Assembly (NCBI GenBank): GCA_902168205.1
Contig: CABHOK010000003.1
Coordinates: 930,001 to 994,000 of the forward strand
DNA length: 64,000 nt
Direction of reading: 5' to 3'
From: an uncultured Chitinophaga sp.
GTDB taxonomy: Bacteria; Bacteroidota; Bacteroidia; Cytophagales; Cyclobacteriaceae
Shown here: one piece after another, positions 41,392 through 51,434 of the stretch
Layout of the letters: each line of letters begins with the position of its first letter
Position numbering within the stretch: position 1 is the stretch's first letter
The notes under the pieces: generated by a model
Database searches by the model: none
Told to the model about the DNA's origin: nothing
What the model saw: only the letters and a program-made list of their open reading frames with translations
Made by a program: the position numbers and the translations under genes

Positions 41392-43650
41392 TCAGTTTTC
41401 TACGATCCTCAGCTTGGCAAAGCTCAACAGCAGGGTTTTCTCGCCAATTTCTGTAAAATTGATCTTGGCCTTGCGGTCTGCGCCCGACATATCCATTTGT
41501 AATACGGTGCCAAAGCCGAATTTGGGGTGCTCTACTTTCATACCCTCTTTCAGAGATGAAGTATCGCTTGGTACAAAATCAGCCGGAGCTTTGTATGCCG
41601 TTGGTTTCTGTGCCGGAGGTGCAGAGGTAATAGTCTTTTTAATTCCCGTTACCAGCTTCTTCGCATAGTCACTCGGTGGCGCGGATTCGAGACCTGAGAA
41701 TTTCGTACTTACCTTGATGAAGCTCTGATCGATATCATCCAGGAAACGACTCGGTTCACAGTTCTTCAATCTTCCGAAACGATAACGCGTTAAGGCGTAG
41801 GAGAGGAACAGGCGCTTCTCGGCACGTGTGATCGCCACATAGAACAATCGTCTTTCTTCTTCCAGTTCTGCGCGACTGCTGATCATCATCTGTGAAGGGA
41901 AGAGGTCTTCTTCCATCCCCACCATGTATACATACTTGAACTCAAGTCCTTTGGCCATGTGTATGGTCATCAGTGTTACCTTATCAGGATCTTTGTCTTT
42001 ATCTTCATCCTGACCAGTAACCAGCGATACCTCTTGCAGAAATGCACCCAACGTTTTGTCCTGGCGCTCCGGATCATCTACATATTCCTTGATCGCGTTC
42101 AACAATTCCTGAACGTTTTCGTAACGGCTTAACCCTTCAACAGTTTTATCTTCATATAGCTCACGAAGCAGGCCTGAACCTTTAGCAATTTCAAAGGCAG
42201 CATCGTAAGCATCTTTACGCTGTATCTCAATCGTAAAGCGTTTGATCATCGCTACGAAGTCATCGATCGGTCCGGCAACCCTTCCGCCAACAAATGGCGT
42301 TGCATTCTGCAGAATTTCCCAGATAGAAGTACCATGATCATTCGCTGCTACAACAATCTTGTCAACCGTTGAATCTCCTATACCACGCTTCGGTAAATTG
42401 ATGATCCTGCGGAACGAAGCTTCATCCTGCTGGTTCATGGTAAAGCGCAGGTAGGCGAGGAGGTCTTTGATCTCCTTGCGCTGATAGAACGACAGACCAC
42501 CAACAACTTTATACTTGATATTCATTCTGCGCAGTGCTTCTTCTATAGCACGCGACTGGCTGTTGGTTCGATATAGTATAGCAAAGTCGCTGAACTTGAG
42601 CTGATGCTGCATTTTCTCCTGGAAGATAGATGTAGCCACCAGTCTTCCTTCTTCATTGTCGGATACAGCTTTGATCAGTTCAATAAGATTGCCCTCTTCA
42701 TTGGCAGTCCATACATTTTTAGGAAGCTGTGCACGATTTCGTTTGATCACCGAGTTGGCTGCCTGCACTATATTTTGCGTTGAACGATAATTCTGTTCAA
42801 GCTTGATCACTTTCAGATCCGGGTAGTCGCGCTCAAAGTTCAGAATATTCGTGATGTCGGCACCGCGAAACGCATATATACTTTGCGCATCATCACCTAC
42901 TACGCATACATTCTCCTTTACAGAGGAAAGTTTACGGATGATATAATACTGACACAGGTTGGTATCCTGAAACTCATCCACCAATACATAGTGAATACGG
43001 TGCTGATATTTATTCAGTACTTCGAGGTGTTCTTTAAAAAGTTTATCAGTGTTGAATAACAGGTCATCAAAATCCATCGCGCCTGATTTGAAACAGCGCA
43101 TGGCGTATGTCTTGTATATCTTGCCGATCTCCGGGCGCAGGTTGGCTGCATCATCGCCCATCAGCTCAGCATTGCGCAGGTAGTCTTCCCAACTGATCAA
43201 GCGGTTTTTTGCAGCAGAGATTCTGCTATATACGGTATTGACTTTATAAACAGTATCGTCAAGGCCCATTTCCTTTACAATCGTGCGGATAAGTGATTTC
43301 GAATCATCCGAATCATAAATCGTAAAGTCGTGCGGATAGCCCAGGTGATGTGCTTCTGCGCGCAGAATTCTGGAGAACACAGAGTGAAAAGTTCCCATCC
43401 ATAAATTACGGGCATCGTGGCCAACAACTTTTTCAATACGCTCGCGCATTTCTTTTGCGGCCTTGTTGGTAAAGGTCAGCGCCATGATGCTGAACGGATC
43501 AACACCTTTCTGTTGAATAAGGTGTGCAATGCGATAGGTTAGTACACGTGTTTTTCCGGAGCCTGCACCGGCAATAAGCATGCAGGGACCATCTGTTGTA
43601 AGTACACCTTCGCGCTGAGGTTCATTAAGGGTTGCTAAATAATCGGTCAT
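41392..43650 (-). CDS. UvrD/PcrA superfamily 1A DNA helicase
   Basis: The product has 752 residues. Walker A GAGSGKT is at residues 28-34, followed by the TFTNKAA motif Ia, VDEFQDTN (motif II), QNYRSTQ (III), and VTLMTIHMAKGLEFKYVYMV (motif V region) with YVAITRA near the end. The C-terminal part after about 680 ends with LKEGMKVEHPKFGFGTVLQM, a Tudor-like domain as in PcrA that contacts RNA polymerase. It acts in repair and removal of proteins from DNA. The gene is alone on its transcript, divergent from the TcmP-like gene. Confidence 0.94.
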   Translation of the reverse strand: MTDYLATLNEPQREGVLTTDGPCMLIAGAGSGKTRVLTYRIAHLIQQKGVDPFSIMALTFTNKAAKEMRERIEKVVGHDARNLWMGTFHSVFSRILRAEAHHLGYPHDFTIYDSDDSKSLIRTIVKEMGLDDTVYKVNTVYSRISAAKNRLISWEDYLRNAELMGDDAANLRPEIGKIYKTYAMRCFKSGAMDFDDLLFNTDKLFKEHLEVLNKYQHRIHYVLVDEFQDTNLCQYYIIRKLSSVKENVCVVGDDAQSIYAFRGADITNILNFERDYPDLKVIKLEQNYRSTQNIVQAANSVIKRNRAQLPKNVWTANEEGNLIELIKAVSDNEEGRLVATSIFQEKMQHQLKFSDFAILYRTNSQSRAIEEALRRMNIKYKVVGGLSFYQRKEIKDLLAYLRFTMNQQDEASFRRIINLPKRGIGDSTVDKIVVAANDHGTSIWEILQNATPFVGGRVAGPIDDFVAMIKRFTIEIQRKDAYDAAFEIAKGSGLLRELYEDKTVEGLSRYENVQELLNAIKEYVDDPERQDKTLGAFLQEVSLVTGQDEDKDKDPDKVTLMTIHMAKGLEFKYVYMVGMEEDLFPSQMMISSRAELEEERRLFYVAITRAEKRLFLSYALTRYRFGRLKNCEPSRFLDDIDQSFIKVSTKFSGLESAPPSDYAKKLVTGIKKTITSAPPAQKPTAYKAPADFVPSDTSSLKEGMKVEHPKFGFGTVLQMDMSGADRKAKINFTEIGEKTLLLSFAKLRIVEN

Positions 43651-43715
43651 AATCAGGGCGCAAATTAAACATTAAAGGTTGACATCCTTTTAATCAATTT
43701 CAACCTTCAGTACTT

Positions 43716-44576
43716 TTGAAAAAATCTTTTTTCTTGAACTCAAAACTTTCCGCGCAAGTTCCATTTTTTCAGGCTGACGGACTCAGTGTAACTGCTGTAG
43801 AACCGTGGTTTAAAGTAAAGGTTCAGCTCATAGAACGTTACGTGCAATCATTCATCGTGAATGCTGCCGGAAGAGTGGATGATATTGTGCTGGTTGACCT
43901 GTGTGCAGGCAGTGGTCTCTTCTCATTCGGACATCAGAAAGAAATTTTTGCAGGTTCTTCTTTGTCTTTGCTCGCTGCTAATCTGCCTCTATCACAATGG
44001 ATTCTGTGCGAGCGCGATCATGAGCAGATGTATGCGTTGCAAAGTCGTGCAGATCGTTTCTTCCGCAATAAAAATATACTGTTGCTGGACGAACCGCTAG
44101 ATGCACTGGCCGACAGACTTCGCTCCGCTATTCCACAAACAAAAGGAAACAAGAAAGCTGTTCTTTGCCTGGTCGATCCGTTCTCATTCGAAATACCTTA
44201 CGCGTTACTGGATAAACTCGCAGCGTGCGGATTTAGTTTCCTCATACCGTTTACCTGGATGATGAATCAACGTATGAGCTACGCTTTTTACCTCGAAGAA
44301 CACCGCGAGCAACTGAAGCGATACCTCGGCATTGCCGATCTGCAGCGACTCGCCAATGTGCAGAGCAACCAGCAATTTTATAAACACATGGTACGCATTT
44401 ACCAGAACAACATGCTGGTGCTGGGACTTAACACCGCGTTGTCGGTGCATAAACTTGAGTCCAGGCTAATGGAGCTCCCCGCGTACTACATCGGCTTCTT
44501 CTCCAAGAAATTTTCAACCAAAGCTGTGCTCAGCGATGTGCAGGAGAGTGAGCACGTGCAATTTGAGCTGTGGTAA
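43716..44576 (+). CDS. TcmP-like (three-Cys-motif partner) protein
   Basis: The product has up to 286 residues. DIVLVDLCAGSGLFSFG resembles motif I of methyltransferase folds, and LCLVDPFSFEIPYALLDKLA followed by IPFTWMMNQRMSY matches the DPF and late motifs of three-Cys-motif partner proteins (TcmP), which normally accompany a phage Gp37/Gp68-like partner. No such partner is in the window. The assignment is from motif memory and is moderate. The TTG start lies within TACTTTTG (43711-43718), an exact -7 element, so either this is not the promoter or the true start is further downstream; no ATG occurs for about 100 codons. Confidence 0.6.
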   Translation: MKKSFFLNSKLSAQVPFFQADGLSVTAVEPWFKVKVQLIERYVQSFIVNAAGRVDDIVLVDLCAGSGLFSFGHQKEIFAGSSLSLLAANLPLSQWILCERDHEQMYALQSRADRFFRNKNILLLDEPLDALADRLRSAIPQTKGNKKAVLCLVDPFSFEIPYALLDKLAACGFSFLIPFTWMMNQRMSYAFYLEEHREQLKRYLGIADLQRLANVQSNQQFYKHMVRIYQNNMLVLGLNTALSVHKLESRLMELPAYYIGFFSKKFSTKAVLSDVQESEHVQFELW

Positions 44577-44899
44577 GTATATATATACTATGGCGCTCAG
44601 CCCGGCAGAGTAAAGTATATAGTCAGTACCTATATTTTTACTTCCTGGCAGAGTACACGGACAGCACGGTATATTTTATATCCCTATATATATACCTTAC
44701 GAGACGGTATTTTTAAATTTTCTTCTCCGTTTTTTTGAGAGATGCTATAGCAGCATGCAAACGATTTTAAATTTTGAACAATCGGTTGTTGTTGGTTTTA
44801 TATTTTGTTATAGTATATGGTATCTGTATTTTATTTGGTTAAACATCGTTTTTGTAGAATAAAAGTTTGGATAAATTGAAATGTCTAAACCTAAATTCT
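44577..44899. other. AT-rich gap before susC, no gene
   Basis: This gap of 323 bases carries a TATA-rich palindrome AGTATATATATACT directly at the stop of the TcmP-like gene, several CTATATATATA words, and GCTATAGCAGC near 44744. No exact TAnnTTTG element was found before the susC start, although near matches such as TATTTTATTTGG (about 44827) exist. No gene or RNA family is recognised. Confidence 0.5.
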
Positions 44900-47800
44900 A
44901 TGAAGCGAATTTTACTGTATTGTTTCGCGATGGGCTTCGCATGCTACACGTGGGCTCAGGAGAGAACGATCTCCGGAACGGTTGTATCCACAGAAGATGG
45001 AACAGCACTTCCCGGAGTAAATGTACTGTTGAAAGGTACAAGCATTGGAACTGTTACGGATGCAGAAGGAAAATACTCTCTTGCTATATCCGGTCAGGAA
45101 GGAACACTGATATTTTCATTTATCGGTCTTCAAACAAAAGAGATTCCCATTGGCGATGCTACAGTTATACCGGTACAGATGGCAACCGATGCCCGGCAAC
45201 TCGCGGAAGTGGTTGTTACTGGTGTAGGCGTTGCTACCGACAAACGAAAGATTGCTATATCTGTAGAGTCGGTTACATCGGATCAATTACCACAAACACC
45301 TTCGGCATCAATCGATCAGGCACTCGTTGGTAAAATTGCCGGAGCGCAGATCTCCAGCACAGGCGGTACACCGGGTGCAGATATAAATATACTCTTGCGG
45401 GGTATCAATACACTGAATCGGGGCACATCGCCTATGATTCTTATTGATGGTATACAAGTAGGTGCTACCAGCCTGCAAACTATAGATCTCAATTCCATCG
45501 AGCGTGTAGAGGTAGTGCAGGGTGCTGCTGCTGCTACTATCTATGGTGCACAGGGAGCGAACGGTGTTATACAACTGTTTACGAAGAAAGGTAAAAGCGG
45601 CAAGCTGGCTATAGATATATCTTCCAGCATAACCGAAAATACATATCTGAACGTTGGCGGAGTAAGCAAAGCCAAGTATCACGCGTTTGTAACCGATGCC
45701 AATAACAACGTGATCGGTTCATCCGGAAATCCGATAACATTCGATGCAGTCAATGGTATATATACCGAAAATGTTCAGTATTTCTCTACTGACCCAACCG
45801 TAAAGAATGATAAAGCATACGATGCCAACCTGAAGTATATCGATCACTTTGATTTTTTCTTTAAACCGGCTAACACGATAAACAACAGTATTTCTGTTTC
45901 CAGAGGAGGCGATAAAGTTGATTTCAGTATATCAGCATCAAACAGTCACCAAGAGAGTAACATTGTGAACAACGGCTACTGGGACCGCAGCAACCTGAAT
46001 ACAAATATAGGTATCGATCTGTTTAAAGGACTCAAGTTCCGCACCATTACACAACTGGCCTATACCAAGAGTACACTCAAAACCAGCGACCGCACAATTC
46101 TATACGGCCTGCTCAATGCGTATCCCTTTGCCGACTTCTCCCTTACTACGAACGATGGTTCCATTCCCCTATACCTGAACCAGACGGCTGGTATAAATTC
46201 ATCTAACCCGCTATACCGGCAACACTATACGCACAACAACGACAATAAGGTTGATATCATCCAGAACTTCAATCTTCATTATGCATTTCCGAAATTTGTA
46301 GAGCTCGATGTAAAGTATGGTTTGAATTACCAGGTGCAGGATCGCGATCTCGAGTATTCCAACCAATCGGCTAATGCGAACGTGAAGTACTGGCTCAGTT
46401 CATCGCGGTTTATCACCAACTCGTATGTTTCTAAAATATATAATGACAACCCGAACAACCCGGCAGTAAACTTCAACTCTACCAATACCGGTGATCTTAC
46501 CAAGTATAGCAACAGTATATTCTTTCAGAACTTTTTAGGTACGGCTACCATTGCACTGGACTTCAAAGAAGACTTTGGTATTGAGCTTCCGCTGAAATCC
46601 ATTACACAGGCTTCGTTCGACTGGCGTAAAAATGTTATCAAGGAGTATACTTCGGCTGCCATCGGACTGCCCTCTGCTTACGAGCCCTATACAGGCGAGA
46701 ATACTTCCTCCTGGAAGGTATTTCGTGATTATGAAGAACCATTCATTACGTACGGATATCTGGTGAATCAGCGTTTTGAATACGGTGATATAGCCGGTAT
46801 ATCCGGAGGCTTCCGCAGCGACTATTCTTCTGCCTATGGAAAAGGATCAAAGCCGTTTACATTTCCGCGAGGCGATGCATACTTCCGCGTATCTGCGTTG
46901 AAATTCTGGGAGAACAGCAATATGAATGGTGTTTTACCCGAAGTGAAAATACGGGCTGCGTACGGTGAAGCCGGTATTCAGCCAAAACCATTCGACCGGT
47001 ATATTACGGTGTCTCCTACAACTGTAGGAAGCAGTACGGCATTTTACTATAAACGATCACAAAGTAACCCGGAGTTATCCGTGGAGGTTTCCAAAGAATT
47101 TGAAGTGGGCGCAGATATAGTGGTAAGCTTGTTCAAGAATACAAACTGGCTAAATGATATAGCCTTCTCGGGTACCTATTGGGACCGAAAGACTGAAGAT
47201 GCAATTTATCCGGTAGATGTAGCGCCTTCCATTGGACTCGGAACGTTGATCGATAATGCTTTCTCGCTGGGATCCCATGGTATTCAGTTCTCGCTGGATG
47301 CAACAGCCTATAACAGCAGCGACCTGCGATGGAACACCACGGTAAATTATGGCAAGCAAACATCCGAGATACTTTCCATACGAGGTGATCAGGAAGTAAT
47401 TATTCTGTCGAGTGCAGGAAGTACCAACTATGTGTTGAAAGCAGGTGACAAGATCGGACAGCTATATGGTTTCAAAATGTTACACAGTGTTACGGAACGA
47501 GATGCCAATGGAAACTTCCTGATACCGGAAGCGCAGCAGGTAAATTATACTGTGGCCAGTAACGGTTATGTTGTCAGTAAAAGTACCAAGCAGCCTTATC
47601 TCACGGCCAATAAATATAGCTTCGGTGATCCAAACCCGAAATTCAATTTGTCGTTCATCAATGATTTCTCCTATAAAAGTTTCCTGACATTTTCGTTCCA
47701 GTTCGACTGGGTATATGGCAGCCACTTGTATAACCAGACGAAAGAGTGGATGTACCGCGATGGTATACACAGCGATTATGCCAGGCCTATCGCCATTGAA

Positions 47801-48133
47801 GGTGAAGAAGGAGCATGGACCGCATTTTACAGAGGTGTATATGCGCAGCGAACAGCCAACGGAACCAAAGATTACTTTTATGAAGATGCCTCGTTTCTGC
47901 GTTTAAGAAACGTGGCTGTAGGATTGGACTTCGCGAAAGTATTTAACCTGCCTGCGTTTCGCAAATTGCAGCTTGTGCTCTCCGGTCGTAACCTGTGGAC
48001 GGTAACAGACTATACCGGCTTTGATCCGGAGATTAGCTCGGGTTCTTCCAACTCTGCGTGGGACCGCGGTACCGATCACAGCACGATGCCGAACTTCAAG
48101 TCCTACCAGGCAACCTTAAACATCGGTCTATAA
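44900..48133 (+). CDS. SusC/RagA family TonB-dependent outer-membrane transporter
   Basis: The product has 1077 residues from the ATG at 44900. A signal peptide (MKRILLYCFAMGFACYTWA) is followed by a carboxypeptidase-regulatory-like domain at about 22-105 (ISGTVVSTEDGTALPGVNV), the plug domain (VVVTGVGVATDKRK and ILLRGINTLNRGTSPMILID), and a beta-barrel ending SYQATLNIGL. It imports oligomers bound by the SusD-like lipoprotein using TonB energy. No glycosidase, sigma or anti-sigma factor gene is adjacent; the next genes are susD and a secreted amidohydrolase, so the ligand may be a peptide or acylated amine rather than a glycan. Confidence 0.95.
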   Translation: MKRILLYCFAMGFACYTWAQERTISGTVVSTEDGTALPGVNVLLKGTSIGTVTDAEGKYSLAISGQEGTLIFSFIGLQTKEIPIGDATVIPVQMATDARQLAEVVVTGVGVATDKRKIAISVESVTSDQLPQTPSASIDQALVGKIAGAQISSTGGTPGADINILLRGINTLNRGTSPMILIDGIQVGATSLQTIDLNSIERVEVVQGAAAATIYGAQGANGVIQLFTKKGKSGKLAIDISSSITENTYLNVGGVSKAKYHAFVTDANNNVIGSSGNPITFDAVNGIYTENVQYFSTDPTVKNDKAYDANLKYIDHFDFFFKPANTINNSISVSRGGDKVDFSISASNSHQESNIVNNGYWDRSNLNTNIGIDLFKGLKFRTITQLAYTKSTLKTSDRTILYGLLNAYPFADFSLTTNDGSIPLYLNQTAGINSSNPLYRQHYTHNNDNKVDIIQNFNLHYAFPKFVELDVKYGLNYQVQDRDLEYSNQSANANVKYWLSSSRFITNSYVSKIYNDNPNNPAVNFNSTNTGDLTKYSNSIFFQNFLGTATIALDFKEDFGIELPLKSITQASFDWRKNVIKEYTSAAIGLPSAYEPYTGENTSSWKVFRDYEEPFITYGYLVNQRFEYGDIAGISGGFRSDYSSAYGKGSKPFTFPRGDAYFRVSALKFWENSNMNGVLPEVKIRAAYGEAGIQPKPFDRYITVSPTTVGSSTAFYYKRSQSNPELSVEVSKEFEVGADIVVSLFKNTNWLNDIAFSGTYWDRKTEDAIYPVDVAPSIGLGTLIDNAFSLGSHGIQFSLDATAYNSSDLRWNTTVNYGKQTSEILSIRGDQEVIILSSAGSTNYVLKAGDKIGQLYGFKMLHSVTERDANGNFLIPEAQQVNYTVASNGYVVSKSTKQPYLTANKYSFGDPNPKFNLSFINDFSYKSFLTFSFQFDWVYGSHLYNQTKEWMYRDGIHSDYARPIAIEGEEGAWTAFYRGVYAQRTANGTKDYFYEDASFLRLRNVAVGLDFAKVFNLPAFRKLQLVLSGRNLWTVTDYTGFDPEISSGSSNSAWDRGTDHSTMPNFKSYQATLNIGL

Positions 48134-48162
48134 ATTTTACAAACGGTAAAACAGATTTCACT

Positions 48163-49803
48163 ATGAAAATGGCAAAGATATTTTCGCTGATGTTGGTGAT
48201 AACGTTCATCAGTATATCGTGCAGCGATCAACTGGATGTTGAAAATCCCAATCAACCATCTTCGGAAGCTATCAAGAATGAACTGGGTATTATTGCTTTC
48301 GGACAAGGTATATATATAACGGGTTTCAAGGACCTTAAGTATTACGATGGTGTGCCCGGGTATTTCTGGTCAGGCGCTATAGGCTACCACGAGTTAATGG
48401 GCGATGTTATCGGCACCGATATAGCCAACGTGTTTATGAACCAGATCGGTTGTCCTGACCTTGTAACTCTGGATGATGGCACTGCATTGACAAACCCGAA
48501 TTCTCCCAGCAAGCAATTGGATTTTATACGCATCACCGCCAACGTAAATTCCACCGGCTATCAGAATACTACGTTTTACGAATGGGCCTATATGTATAAC
48601 ATCAACAACGCTACCAATGTAATACTGGAGAATATAGATGATATAACATTCTCAGGCGATGCCGCAACGAAAAAAGGTGTGCTTCAGGCATGGGCATACT
48701 GGTGGAAAGGATATGCGTACTCGCGCATAGGCTCGATGTACTATGCCGGTATCATTAACGATGTAGCTAACGGAGAAGAGCTCAACGGCACCAACGGTAA
48801 TTATGTAACCAAGGAAGAAATAATTGCAGCGGCTAACGCGAGCTTCGATGCGGCTGCCGGTATATTAAACGGGCTAACCGTTAATGCAGACTATACAAGT
48901 ACACTAACCGGTTTGATACCCAGCTTTAACCTGACCGGCAAAGGTGGCGTGCTTACACCGGCTATGTGGTTGCGGAATATCAATACCATGAAGGCACGAA
49001 ATATACTGGTAAACACCAAAGCAGCAGATATGACTGCCACGCAGTGGAATGAGATATTGACGCTTACCAACAACGGTATAGTGGCTTCTGATTTTGTATT
49101 TACCGGTCGCTCGAACGCCAACGGAGATTTTCTGGCGCCTTCCACCGGAACTGTGTCTGCTAAAACAGCTGGTACATCAACCTATAAAATATCAGAACGA
49201 CTGATACAGGATTTTAAAGCGGGTGACCTGCGATTCACCAATAACTTCAAGCAACGCTCATCCGCCTATATTGGCGAGGTATCACGTGGCAATGCATTTT
49301 TCACGCGGTGGGAATTAATAGACCGGAGTATAACGGCAGGCTCTGCTTCTGTTATACAATTCTGCAACAATGCTGCTGGTGGTTATGAATTATTTCTGGC
49401 AGGGAGCTACGAGGAAAATGAATTGATGAAAGCAGAAGCAATGATTTATACTTCGGATGTAGAAGGTGGTCTTGCGCTGATCGATGCCGTTCGTACAGCA
49501 CAGGGTGCAGGACTTGCAGCCGTTGCCGGCACAGGACTTACGGAAGATGAAGCTCGCGAAGAACTTCGGAAGGAGCGAAGGATCGGTCTGCTGTTCAGGG
49601 CGCTTTCATTTTATGATGCAAGACGTTGGGGTATAATTGAAAGCGGACGCACCGGGGCTATAGCGCTGAGTAAAACAGGTGTTGTAAGTACCAATGCAAC
49701 CATTAACTATAATTATCTCGATTACTGGGATGTACCCGATAATGAAATTGTATACAATCCGCCTGCTGCGGGCAGTGCTGAGACAACCAATCCACGTCAA
49801 TAA
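48163..49803 (+). CDS. SusD/RagB family nutrient-binding lipoprotein
   Basis: The product has 546 residues from the ATG at 48163. MKMAKIFSLMLVITFISISC gives a lipobox with C20 followed by SDQLDVENPN. Four TPR-like helix pairs and the C-terminal signatures ENELMKAEAMIYTSDVEGG and RKERRIGLLFRALSFYDARR with WG identify the family. It caps the SusC barrel at the cell surface. The longer frame from 48058 overlaps susC and was rejected. The gene is 29 bases after susC and is followed by a terminator. Confidence 0.93.
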   Translation: MKMAKIFSLMLVITFISISCSDQLDVENPNQPSSEAIKNELGIIAFGQGIYITGFKDLKYYDGVPGYFWSGAIGYHELMGDVIGTDIANVFMNQIGCPDLVTLDDGTALTNPNSPSKQLDFIRITANVNSTGYQNTTFYEWAYMYNINNATNVILENIDDITFSGDAATKKGVLQAWAYWWKGYAYSRIGSMYYAGIINDVANGEELNGTNGNYVTKEEIIAAANASFDAAAGILNGLTVNADYTSTLTGLIPSFNLTGKGGVLTPAMWLRNINTMKARNILVNTKAADMTATQWNEILTLTNNGIVASDFVFTGRSNANGDFLAPSTGTVSAKTAGTSTYKISERLIQDFKAGDLRFTNNFKQRSSAYIGEVSRGNAFFTRWELIDRSITAGSASVIQFCNNAAGGYELFLAGSYEENELMKAEAMIYTSDVEGGLALIDAVRTAQGAGLAAVAGTGLTEDEAREELRKERRIGLLFRALSFYDARRWGIIESGRTGAIALSKTGVVSTNATINYNYLDYWDVPDNEIVYNPPAAGSAETTNPRQ

Positions 49804-49816
49804 ATTTTGTTATATT

Positions 49817-49847
49817 AAAGGGTGATCGATGAAGGTCACCCTTTTAC
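49817..49847 (+). terminator. Terminator after susD
   Basis: AAAGGGTGA (49817-49825) pairs perfectly with TCACCCTTT (49836-49844) around a 10-nt loop, with one more T and an AC afterwards. The short T-tract suggests partial read-through into the amidohydrolase gene. Confidence 0.7.
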
Positions 49848-49867
49848 ATGTATATATACTTTAGATT

Positions 49868-51325
49868 ATGCTATATAAAATTAACGCCCGGTACTTTTTG
49901 CTTATACCTGTTCTATTGATTTCAGGTTCGCTCTACGCGCAACGTACAAAGGAAGAAGTTATTAAATCGATTGATGATAAGTATGCGGCATACTCTGCTG
50001 TAGCGCAGAAAATATGGGAGTATGCAGAAGTTGGTTTCCAGGAAGAGAAAAGCTCTGCATTGCTTCAGAAGGAATTGACAAAGGAAGGATTTACCATTGA
50101 GTCTGGCGTGGCCGGTATGCCTACGGCATTTGTAGCGAGCTATGGAAAAGGTAAACCTGTAATCGCTATACTAGGCGAGTTCGATGCATTGCCCGGTGTA
50201 TCGCAGGATGCAACTCCGGAATTAAAACCTATACCCGGTAAAACTTCCGGACATGCCTGCGGTCATCACCTGTTTGGTACAGCATCGGCAGCAGCCGCTA
50301 TAGCCGTAAAAAAATGGATGGAGGCGAACAAGATAAAAGGCACCATCCGGTTTTACGGAACGCCTGCGGAAGAAGGTGGCTCCGGTAAAGTATATATGGT
50401 ACGCAGTGGTTTGTTTGCCGATGTTGATGCTGTATTGCATTGGCATCCGGCACCAGCCAACAGTGCCAGCGCGAGTGCAACGCTCGCCAACAAAACCGGT
50501 AAGTTCAGATTCTATGGTATAGCATCACACGCATCTGCTTCACCGGAGCGCGGCCGATCTGCGCTCGATGGAGTTGAGTCCATGAACTATATGGTAAATA
50601 TGCTTCGCGAACATGTTACGCAGGAGACGCGTATTCACTATATCATTACAAGCGGAGGTGAAGCTCCCAATGTAGTGCCTGCCTATGCCGAAGTATATTA
50701 TTATGTAAGACACCCCAAACGCGATGAAGTAAAAGCTGTATGGGAGCGCATTGAGAAAGCTGCACAGGGAGCAGCACTTGGTACGGGTACGCGACTCGAG
50801 TTTGAAATAACAGGTGGTGTATACGATGTGTTACCGAATAAGACACTGGCGGTAATGATGGACAGCAGTCTGCGCGCAGTAAAAGGATATACCTATACGG
50901 CTGCCGAAAAGGAATTTGCTGCGGCTATACAGAAGACGTTTACCGGGGATGTTCCGTCATTGGAGACAACGAACCAGATCATGCCTTTCGAAGTGAAGAA
51001 TACTCCACACAGTGCATCTACCGATGTAGGCGATGTAAGTTGGGTAGTGCCAACGGTAGGGCTGGGGGCAGCTACGTGGGTGCCGGGAACAGCAGCGCAT
51101 AGCTGGCAGGCAGTAGCCGCAGGAGGAACTACCATTGGTTACAAAGGCATGATGATCGCAGCCAAATCGCTCACGTTAACAGCCATTGATTTGTACAACG
51201 CTCCTGACAAATTAAAGAAAGCCTGGGAGGAATTGAATGAACGGAGAGGCACCAGTTTTAAATATGAAGCCCTGCTGGGCGACCGAAAGCCAGCGTTGGA
51301 TTACAGAAAGATTGGCGCGAAGTAG
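49868..51325 (+). CDS. Secreted M20 amidohydrolase, AbgB-like
   Basis: The product has 485 residues with a signal peptide (MLYKINARYFLLIPVLLISG SLYAQ). GEFDALPG at 103-110 and SGHACGHH at 127-134 are the M20D/AbgB metal-site motifs, and TPAEEGGSGK holds the Glu-Glu pair. The C-terminal part with HSASTDVGDVSWVVPT supplies the last ligand. The family splits N-acyl bonds, for example p-aminobenzoyl-glutamate, indole-acyl-amino acids or other aminoacyl conjugates. Export to the periplasm or surface and position behind SusC/SusD suggest it trims imported or external N-acyl compounds. Confidence 0.9.
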   Translation: MLYKINARYFLLIPVLLISGSLYAQRTKEEVIKSIDDKYAAYSAVAQKIWEYAEVGFQEEKSSALLQKELTKEGFTIESGVAGMPTAFVASYGKGKPVIAILGEFDALPGVSQDATPELKPIPGKTSGHACGHHLFGTASAAAAIAVKKWMEANKIKGTIRFYGTPAEEGGSGKVYMVRSGLFADVDAVLHWHPAPANSASASATLANKTGKFRFYGIASHASASPERGRSALDGVESMNYMVNMLREHVTQETRIHYIITSGGEAPNVVPAYAEVYYYVRHPKRDEVKAVWERIEKAAQGAALGTGTRLEFEITGGVYDVLPNKTLAVMMDSSLRAVKGYTYTAAEKEFAAAIQKTFTGDVPSLETTNQIMPFEVKNTPHSASTDVGDVSWVVPTVGLGAATWVPGTAAHSWQAVAAGGTTIGYKGMMIAAKSLTLTAIDLYNAPDKLKKAWEELNERRGTSFKYEALLGDRKPALDYRKIGAK

Positions 51326-51419
51326 ACAGATTGTAGCAACACAAAAGCTTTGACGGGCACGGATTATGAGCGGGGTGAAACATTACCTTACGCATTGCGT
51401 AATTCGTGCTTTGTATTTG

Positions 51420-51427
51420 TATCTTTG
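51420..51427 (+). promoter_or_regulatory. -7 element giving a near-leaderless DUF3109 mRNA
   Basis: TATCTTTG matches TAnnTTTG exactly and is followed by C. With a start about seven bases after it (near 51434), the ATG at 51435 would be at or next to the 5' end. A -33-like ATTG lies at 51394-51397 (22-bp spacer). Confidence 0.55.
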
Positions 51428-51434
51428 CACTTGT

